Position numbers and translations under genes: made by a program
Assembly: GCA_033439295.1 (NCBI GenBank)
Contig: JAVTLE010000008.1
Span: 1-64,000, forward strand
From: Deuterostichococcus epilithicus
Lineage: Eukaryota > Chlorophyta > Trebouxiophyceae > Prasiolales > Stichococcaceae
Length of the DNA stretch: 64,000 nt
Direction: 5' to 3'
Part shown: positions 56,248 to 64,000 of the stretch, piece after piece
Layout: each line of letters opens with the position of its first letter
Position numbering within the stretch: the first letter of the stretch is position 1
Notes under the pieces: model-generated
Databases searched by the model: none
What the model was told of the DNA's origin: nothing
What the model saw: the letters and a program-made list of their open reading frames with translations, nothing else

Positions 56248-58620
56248 CTACTTGGCCTTGTCCTTCTCCGCGGCCTCGGCATCGGCGGCGCGCTTGGTGC
56301 GCTTGCCCAGGTGCTTCGCGTTGGTGCGCTCCAGCCGCAGCCTGTAGTACGCCCGCTCCGCCTGTCCGGGCACAAGTTCGACAAATCTTGGTACAAGGCT
56401 CGAAGTCAGGTATCGGGTGCAGCACCAGCTGGATGCCGACGGCAGCAGGGTCACAGGCAGAACTGCCGAGAGCATTTCACAAGAGCTCAGCCCACACAGA
56501 AGTGGCCAGCGAGCCGCAGCCGCGCAGGGGTTCTGCCGGTGCAGGCTCGAAGACGAGCGGCTTGCAGCAGAGCCAGGCGCCAGGACCGGCGCACTGCGAC
56601 TGTCCTCATCTGTTGGTCTGGGGCGCCAGCGGGACCGCTCACCTTCATCTCGTCAGTGACGGCCACGGTCTCCACAGCCGGCGCCGGCTTGCTGGCCGGC
56701 AGCAGCGCGCCCTTCAGCTGCGCCGCCTGCGCAGTGGCATCATGTGTTCGGTCGACACGTGCGAATGAGGGGCTGCAGACACGAGCCTCGGATCCGGCAG
56801 TCGCCGGCCGGCGTGACGGGCATTGCGGACGTGGCCTGCCATGAGGCAGACTGGCACCTCCCTTGACCCCGCTTCTGCAGTTTGACCCATGCCAGAAGCA
56901 GGCACCACAACTGATACCATCGCTGCCGTCGGTGTCGCCGCCACCCCCGCCGCCACCCCTGCTGCTGCCCCATCTCCACATGAGAGTCACAGCATGGCAT
57001 CCTATCGAGCTTGTGCAGAAGCGCTGTCCGAATCCGCACCGTGCTGAGCTCCTCGGTCGACGAGTCGCCCGCCTTCGGCTTCTTGGAGCGGCGCGGGAAG
57101 ACCAGCAGGTTGGTCTTGTACGCCTTGAGCCTGTTGGCATTCTCCTGCGGAGGCAAATGCAAGGCAGACTTCGAGCCCTGGGCTGCATGATAGTGCTGGT
57201 CGGGTCGCTTGCACGCATGCGACTCTCGCAAAGCCCGTTTCGACCTTCCGTTCGTGTGACCAGTCAGTGCATGACTGCGCTCTGCTTGAGATGCTGAGGC
57301 TGCGGCCGCCTCGCCGTCTCTGCCACACCCAAGTCCGCCGGCCCGCGTGCCACGCATGACATGAGCTGACGCGCTGCGCCTCCGCAGCCCCTAGCTGCGG
57401 CATGCTCTGCCCGCAGTAGGCTGCTGCTGCCAGCAACAGGCTGCCGCCGCCCGCGACCGTTCCTCCCGGACCATCCACCACAACAGATTCTGACCAAGTT
57501 GCGTGTGTCGCCGCCCACCTGCAGGCCCTCCAGCGAGCGGTTGCGGCGGCGGTGGTCGACCGCAATGCCGATGGTGGATGCGAGCTTGATGGGAATGCCC
57601 GCCTCCTGCAACACGCCACACAGCGCTGTGCCTCAGCAGTCGCAACCGGTAAGCATGGGAACACACGCTAGCACGGGCACCCGCCGCCGGAGGCGGTGTA
57701 CCGCAGCGCGGGCCGGGAGCCAGCAGTCGCCAGACGAGGTGGCTGTGATCACAATGTAGGGATGGCTGCCCTGAAAGCGCGCTGGATGGGTGGTGAGCTG
57801 GCACCAGAGCAGCGGCTGCCGAGCTGGCGCCAGGTGTGACACGCCGCCGCTGAGCTGGGAGTCCGAACACTGCAGCACTGCATGCGTCAGTTCGGGGCGC
57901 TCCAGGGCGGGCACCTTCAGCTCCTCGTGCGTGAAGCCACGGCCCGACCGCCGCTTGGCCTGGTACCGCAGCGTCTGGCCGTGTACGATGGGGCGCAGCG
58001 CGCCAGCTGTGGGCCGCGGGAAGGTGGCTGCCGCCTTGGCGTCACGCGCTGCACGGAGAACGAAACACATGCACGTCAGCAGGCCGTGGTGGGGTTGCGA
58101 CAGCGGGACCGGCCTGACTTTGCAGGCCCGTGCGAGCTGCTGCTGGCCGGCCGCCGGTGCGGCAGGCGCAAGCCGGAGTTGCTGTTGACCAGGCCGGTCC
58201 GAGGTGGCTCTGGCTGGGCAGCGGCTGACGCTGCGGCCCTTGCTGGTTGCTGCCAGCTGCCTGGCCCGTGGGTCTCCTGCGCCGCTCCTTCCCACAGCCG
58301 CGCAAGTCGCCGACTGTGCTGCAGGATCGCCTTTGCTGGTTGTCCAACCTGGCCTGTCTGCCTGGAGTCCCTTGGCCCTCGCCGCGCTGTCTGCTGCGCA
58401 GGCGAGCCCTCTGCGCGTCCAGCGACGCTGGGCCCATCTGCAGGGCGGCTCTGTGCGCGCAGCGGTTCAGCAAGGCCAGGCATCGTAGGAAGCAGCAAGT
58501 GCTGGCCTCACCGTTGCGGCGGCGGACTTTGCGGGCCGGCTGGTTGAACCACGTCTTCACGTAGAACTGCCACTTCTTCTTGAAGTGCTGGTTGGGGATG
58601 ACATTGTTGTGCTTCGTCAT
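56248..58620 (-). CDS. RPL13: 60S ribosomal protein eL13
   Basis: Large-subunit ribosomal protein of 210 residues. Six exons: 58620-58512, 58048-57915, 57605-57519, 57144-57040, 56726-56643 and 56361-56248. The protein reads [20 protein letters not shown] and [16 protein letters not shown] at the start, then [56 protein letters not shown] and ends with [20 protein letters not shown] and a Lys/Ala-rich tail. All junctions are GT-AG and in phase. A TTGCAG just before the ATG suggests an intron in the 5' UTR. The length and order match plant eL13 closely. Confidence 0.96.
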
Positions 58621-59062
58621 GGTGGCCCTGCAAGCCCAGAGATGCCTCGCCTCTGGTCGCGGCCAGGTTCCACGGCACGGCAGCAGCGGCAAGCACAAGA
58701 CGCAGCTCCACGCACCTGGCCCCCCGGCACCCTCACTGTCGCCCAGCCGGTGAAAGAGGCAGGCCGCAGTGCTGCTCGCCTGCCTTTGCGGGCGGCAGGG
58801 TTGGTGAGGATGGGCAAGCACAGTAGTTTGTACAGCGAGGGGGTGCCGGTATACTTACTCTGGCGAACAGGGTCTTCAGGAAGGGACCGGGCCTGCACCA
58901 GGGGATGCTATATTCTCCGAAAGCCGGTACAGAAGATTTCTTCCAAGCGAACTTCCAGGCAGCGATCTCGTTCCCAAGCCGCCAGGTGCAGACAGTCACA
59001 GCCCTTTACAGGTGCTTCGAGCCTCCTGCAATCAGGCTCATTCCTTTCATCAGAGCATCTGA
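58621..59062. promoter_or_regulatory. divergent spacer between eL13 and the protease inhibitor
   Basis: This holds both upstream regions. No telo-box like that before eL42 was found. Confidence 0.45.
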
Positions 59063-60371
59063 ATGGCTGCAATGCGCAGCCTAGCGATCGCAGCGGCCGT
59101 GCTGCTCCTGTTGACGAACTGCTGCGCGGGGCGAATCACGCAGTCGCTGAGCGAATTTCGTCCCCGGCCCAGCAGCGTAAGGTTCCACGCAAATTGTTGA
59201 ACTTACTATGTCTTATCAGGGACTTGCGTATGGCCCACGACGCGTCGGTGAAAGACAAACCGTCAAACGAAGGACAGCGCCCGTCAGAGGCGGCAATTGC
59301 TGCCATATCACCGGATCCCTGCAGCTCCCGTCCTGCGAAGACGCTGATCTCTCATGCGCGCAGACCGAGGCTTCCGTTCTGAGGCACCGCCTTTGAAGTG
59401 TCAGCTGTTGTGCTCTGGCTCACCATCTCATCAAAGTCACCAGTGGCGCCGAGCTGCAAAAGGTTCGGTCGTTGCACCAGGCCAGCTGCAGTATAATACT
59501 CAGATTCCTTACACATTAGAGCCAAGCACAGCCTGCGGCTTTGACGCGGGACTTTTGCTTGCAAAATTGGGTGATGTGGCGGCGTGCGGCGTCGTCGTCG
59601 TCGGCGGCGGCGGGTCTCGGCCAGCGAAATGCCACATTATGCGGAAACCCACCATGCGCCTGACTTGACTTGCTCCCCTTTGCAGTCGAGCGAGACGGTG
59701 ATCATCAGGGCCAGTTCCCAGGCGGAGGCACCGCCTTCTCCCCCGGCTCCACCTGATAACCGTCCCTGGGCGTGGCCGCAACTTCTTGGTGCGTGCGCCA
59801 ACTTCAAATTCACTCCCAGGGCAAGTTTCCCAGCGATCATTATGCTATGACTCCAGATGGTATAGGGATGCTCGCCAGCCTGTGTGCAACATGCGTGATT
59901 ATTGACACTACTGGCGACCTATGATCAGCAGCATCATTCTCGCAGCATGAATGAACCTTGTGGCTTCCGTGCAGGCCAGGCAAAGGAGGTAGCGAACGAT
60001 ACCATCGCTGCAGATGGCTTCTTTACTCGACTCTTGCCCGTGGTGAGATGCATGCCGCAAACACTCATCTGTGCAGTGCCAATGTCTGTACAGAAACTGT
60101 ACATGTACAGACGCAGCAGGTGACGTTGCGCAATTTCAGTGAGGATTTCGATTCAGACTCATCAGATAGAGCACTGACCAGCGTCATGATGCACAGTTGC
60201 AAGCAGCATGAGATTAAGCAATAAAGTCAGCGCGGCATGTCCTAATGTGTACGGCTGTACGCCTGGTGCTCACAGGGCAGCTTCGTCACCTTTGATCACA
60301 ACCCCAACCGCGTCAACATCTTCTTCGACCCGGACAGCAATCTGGTGGCCAAGGTGCCGCACCGCGGTTGA
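59063..60371 (+). CDS. secreted potato-inhibitor-I / eglin-type serine protease inhibitor
   Basis: Four exons (59063-59176, 59686-59788, 59975-60042, 60276-60371) join in phase to 126 residues. The N-terminus MAAMRSLAIAAAVLLLLTNC is a clear signal peptide. A Pro-rich linker leads to the inhibitor domain, which opens WPQLLGQAKEVANDTIAADG and ends GSFVTFDHNPNRVNIFFDP and NLVAKVPHRG. In eglin c and CI-2 the binding loop has the pattern GSxVTxD/E, with the residue before Asp/Glu as P1. Here P1 is Phe, which suggests a target of chymotrypsin or subtilisin type. The WP and the Arg residues that brace the loop are kept, except that the second Arg is replaced by Asn (NRVNIF). The domain has no disulfide pair. 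Role: probably control of external or vacuolar proteases. Confidence 0.85.
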
Positions 60372-60536
60372 ATGCACCTGCGGCCTTGTTGCGCGTCTGT
60401 GCTTGTAGATCCCAGTTTCTGTGGACCGTACACCGGCCCGCACAGGATGCAGCATCAGGACTTAGATGACTAACAGCAGGACTCAGCAGAATCTACGGCG
60501 GATGGATCGGCAATGATGAGGCAACTTCACTGTATG

Positions 60537-60541
60537 TGTAA
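60537..60541 (+). terminator. TGTAA poly(A) signal of the protease inhibitor
   Basis: TGTAA lies 166 bp after the stop codon. Confidence 0.6.
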
Positions 60542-61104
60542 GGCAGCGACGCAGCGCGATGCCGCCTTGAAGTGACGGCGGTCCTCTGCGGCTGTAGTGG
60601 CTGATTCGTAGAGGATCGCTGTGTTGCCTGATGGGTGGCGGATGGTAGAAGGCGGCAGCGACTCCAGTGGCAAATTGTCCAAGTGATTTCACTCACAAGC
60701 TGCTCTAGGCGCAGCAAGGTAGATACTAGTAGTTACTCCTTTCAGTGGGCAACACAGCATATCGCGATCTCGCGCGCATCCCGGTCTGAGGCAGCAACAC
60801 AGAGCACTACGGGTTATGGTGCCCGACGCACATCTTCTTACCTTGATGACCGCACATTGCTTCTTGTAGTTCGGAGATTCATTTGTCTCGGAGTTTCGAA
60901 GCGTCCAGTGTTTAAGTTTTGCTGCATTCCTAAAGGTGTATCGTAGGCTTGAGTTCGTGTCGCTTTGCCATGTGCAACGTTCGGGGTCTCGATTGCAGTC
61001 ACTGTTCATCAAAAGCGTCATGTGTCGAAAGACGATGTGCCTGCCTCAGCCGATGTTCGGCGACATGGCGAGGGGGTGCGCCCACCCGTAAGCGCCGCCA
61101 GGCG

Positions 61105-61203
61105 CCATTCATTAATTCAGTCGGCGCCGCCATAGCTCCATTCAATGATTCAGTCAGCGCCGCCATAGCTCCATTCAATAATTCATTCGGCGCCGCCATA
61201 GCT
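61105..61203 (+). repeat. 33-bp tandem repeat, three copies
   Basis: Three successive 33-bp units, each starting CCATTCA and ending GCCGCCATAGCT, with few differences. In one frame they would code an 11-residue unit with AAIAPFN, but no gene is supported here. Confidence 0.93.
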
Positions 61204-61778
61204 CCAGCGAATTTCAACAAGAGTGTCCTGGCCACCCAAACAAAATCGCCTTTGCTGCACGAGACATCATGCGGCTGCACCCTGAACCTGTCAACAATGG
61301 CTGACCTATCACAGCGCACCGATCCTGAACGCCACCAAAACTGTGATCCTGACGTCTTAAAATACCAGCTGATGTCCTAGAGTCCACTACCTGTCGCAAG
61401 TTCAATACCTGCGAAGCTGGCAACAGCAGCGCTAGTGCGCAAATGGCGAGCCCCTAATAGCAGGCTGACCCACTTGAGCCTGTCCAACGACGAGCGCGTT
61501 GCCGCAGCTGGCTGCCTTGGCCAGCCTCCTAGCGGCTGGCGGCCGCGCTTTTGCCGTGTTTCTCAGCCGCAGGCGCGGACGCACGTCCTCAGCTTTCAGC
61601 TGCGCCTGCGCCAATCGCTGGCGCCGCCCGCAACATGGGCTACAACCTAGATACTCCTAGAGAAGAGAGCTGCTGCTCCACTGGCGGCAGCTGCGCCGCC
61701 CGCAGCAGAGCCGCTGGCGCTAAAGACACCGCCACAGTACACCACCGCGGCCGGCGCCGGGGCACTCTATTCCCCACC

Positions 61779-64000
61779 CTACATGCGGGATGTGACGGTG
61801 TCCTTGCCGCAGATGGCGTCATACGCGGGCAGCGTGAGGAAATCGGCGCACTCCGGCGCCGTGGCCATGTCGCCAAACAGCTGCGCCGCTGCGCGCCAGT
61901 TGCCGCCGTCAAAGCGCTGGGCGCCCAGCTGTTCGGCACAACAGTGACATCAGATCGGGGCGTTCCAAGGGCATTGCGCAGGTATGCATGGAAAAACATG
62001 TGATCAGGGTGTATCCCGTGAACCGTGGCAGCAGGCCAGCAGCTGCGGCATTGCTGCTGGGCCACTGCCTTCAGCTCTGGAGTGGACAGACGTTGTGAGA
62101 AAGGCAGCTCGGGAAGAGCCACTCTCTGTTTCTGTGGCGAACGGCACTGCTCGTGAAAGTTTCAGGGACACATGAAGATGCTGCACCTGGCGGCGCAGTC
62201 CCGCGAGCTCCTCCTGCAGCACCGCGCCAAAGCGGTCGGTTGTGAGCTTCTCGTTGCTCGGCGCGAGCGTCGCGCTGTGCTTGATCCACTGCCACACCTG
62301 CGAATCGGGAGCCGGAAAGTGGGAAGAGGTGGGCCTGCGCCTCAGGCCGGACAGGTTCGGTGTCCCGGATCCCTGCGGTCCCAAGAATGCAGGCGCCTCA
62401 CGAAAAGATCACGAGGCAACGGCGAGGCACACCTGCAGCGACAGGAGTGGGACTGCAGCAAGAGGCTCTTGAACCTGCGGGCACGGGCATGTGGACATGC
62501 AGGGGGCGAGGCAGCAGGATGCAGGATGCAGGATGCGTGCCTGGGTGCGCGCAATCTCCGCCGTCGCAGCGTCCTCCATCATGTTGTGGATGGGGATGCA
62601 GCCGTTGCCGCCCAGCCAGGCCTCCAGGTACGTCAGCCCCACACTGATGTTGGTGCGCAGCCCCGCCTCCGTGCGCGGGCCCTGCGGCGCAGTGCAGAGG
62701 TGATGGAAGCAGGGTGGGGAAGGAAGCAGGGGAGGAGTCGACAGCCTGTGGAGGGGAGGCGAGGCCAGGCGTGAGCTGCAGGCCGGCCTGCATGCGCAGG
62801 CTCTGCGCACGGCGGCGGTCCAGGCGACAATAGAACATGTTACGGCGGCCGGCGCCCAGTGGCGCGGCCGCCCATCGGGAGTCAGGCAGTGATGCACTGC
62901 GGCTGCAGGGAGGCAGCAGGGTACTCACGCTCCGAGGCTGCAGGAGTGCACCAGGACACACAGGGCGCCTTGCAAAGAGGCTCTTCGCAGAGAGTCAAAA
63001 CCTGCTGCGGGCATGGCTGCGCATACCTGTGGCACCGCCAGCAGCGCATCCGGGTCAGCCTGCACGTCCTCCCGCATCTTGCCCAGCTGGTTGGGCCCCG
63101 GCATGTGCTCGTCAAACACCTGGCGGGCAGCGATCGGGGGTTTGGCCAGATGTTGGACGTCTACGAGCAGCAGGGTGCGCCTTGTTGTGACTGCAGCACC
63201 AGCGACGCCGCCAGCCGGCGATGCCGCCAGTGGGCGCCGCATGTGGGCTGCAAGCCTGACACCGGCAGCGTTTGCTTTGCTCCGAGGCCACAGATTTCAA
63301 GGCACGCGGCACATGATGCTGCGGCACAGCAGCAGGCGCGGCTGCCATGGCGCCCAGGGCGCCACCCTGACATGGCCGACGCTCGCTGCTCCGCGGCCGC
63401 CGGGCATGCGGCCCCTCCCACCTCCCACCTGCAGCATCGCTCCACCGTGCAGCACGCTGGGATAGGACGTGGGGCAGGGAGGGCGGCAGCGCGGACCTGC
63501 TTGGCGATGGGCAGCAGGGCGGGGTGCGCGATCCAGGTGCCGTCGTGGCCGTCGAGCACCTCCCGCAGCTTGTCCGCCCGCACCTTCTCCATCGCCGCCT
63601 GCGTCCCCACAGGGTGGGGGCGAGTCAGCTCGCAGCACGCTACAGACGGTCTGCTGTAAGAGGGTTTCCTGAAGCACCCGCTGCACCGACTGGCTGGCTG
63701 TGCGCTGCAGACGCTGCAGTTCCAGTTGTTCCGGTGGACGTCGACGCAAATGCCAGCATGGCCGGGCCAGCTCGGGACTGCCTGGAGCAGCTGCAGAGCG
63801 CCTGCATGCCTGTGCCAGCCTAAGGAGGCCTCTCAATTGAAGGGAGGATTGTGAGAACGACACACACGTTGTTGGCGGCTGGGTCGCCCTTGATGGGGAT
63901 CTGGGCGGCCATGCCGCCCATGGCGTGCACGCCGCGCTTGTGGCACGTCTTGATGACCAGTTGCGTGTAGGCGCGCATGCACGGCTGCGTCATGCCCACC
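61779..64000 (-). CDS. malate synthase, glyoxylate cycle (C-terminal part; continues past the window)
   Basis: Condenses acetyl-CoA and glyoxylate to malate in the glyoxylate cycle. Exons seen are 64000-63868 ([37 protein letters not shown]), 63598-63497 ([20 protein letters not shown]), 63119-63027 ([19 protein letters not shown]), 62681-62541 ([20 protein letters not shown]), 62297-62187 ([20 protein letters not shown]) and 61928-61779 ([14 protein letters not shown]). All lie in the order of plant-type malate synthase, and MEDAATAEI contains the catalytic Asp. The protein ends TSRM; SRM is a minor variant of the peroxisomal signal SKL, so peroxisomal import is likely. The intron after 62541 appears to start with GC. 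The N-terminal part lies beyond position 64000. Confidence 0.94.

Larger units (their letters stand above)
60372..61778. other. convergent spacer with a 33-bp tandem repeat
   Basis: This lies between the inhibitor and malate synthase 3' ends. TGTAA at 60537 probably ends the inhibitor transcript. An open frame at 60949-61380 (+) runs through the 33-bp repeat but has no other support. Confidence 0.45.

Noticed and set aside
60949-61380. open frame through the 33-bp repeat as a gene
   Set aside because: Open only because the repeat length is a multiple of three; no splice partner, motif or good start.

Overview
The window looks like nuclear DNA of a green alga, most likely a trebouxiophyte (Chlorella-like). 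The evidence is a GC-rich sequence, genes split into many short exons by introns of about 100-400 bp, plant-type telomere motifs (CCCTAAA/TTTAGGG), the green-algal poly(A) signal TGTAA after several stop codons, a plastid-type Cpn60 alpha, a plant-type ferritin with a leader peptide, an IRE-family AGC kinase, NF-YB and malate synthase. The species cannot be told from the sequence alone.

Layout. Positions 1-3.3 kb are repeat-rich and subtelomere-like: a pair of inverted arms with interstitial telomere motifs, a broken tyrosine-recombinase-like fragment with an (ATGCA)10 microsatellite, then a tandem satellite of about 171 bp. From 4 kb on, ordinary genes follow closely on both strands: IRE/MAST-family kinase (-), endosulfine (+), plastid chaperonin 60 alpha (+), ferritin (-), HAD phosphatase (+), CRIPT (-), ribosomal protein eL42 (+), a 69-residue membrane protein (+), NF-YB (-), a PP2C phosphatase fused to a cyclic-nucleotide-binding-like domain (+), an Ala-rich unknown gene (-), a GT47 exostosin-like glycosyltransferase (+) running into a low-complexity coding stretch (+), ribosomal protein eL13 (-), a secreted potato-inhibitor-I/eglin-type protease inhibitor (+), and the C-terminal part of malate synthase (-), which runs off the right edge.

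How the genes relate. Most neighbours are functionally unrelated housekeeping genes, as usual for an algal chromosome. The exception is the first pair. A kinase of the IRE/MAST family, to which Greatwall belongs, carries a long insert in its activation segment and lies head to head with an endosulfine gene that keeps the FDS phosphosite used by Greatwall/Rim15. This could be a linked kinase-substrate pair of a PP2A-B55 control module.

Other points worth attention are four introns that appear to start with GC, a ferritin with two ferroxidase ligands replaced, a PP2C fusion without the kinase domain of its plant relatives, and telomere-like motifs inside introns plus a telo-box upstream of eL42. 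Exon limits were set by hand from splice signals, reading phase and family conservation. The first exons of several genes (Cpn60 alpha, PP2C, endosulfine, the Ala-rich gene) are uncertain.
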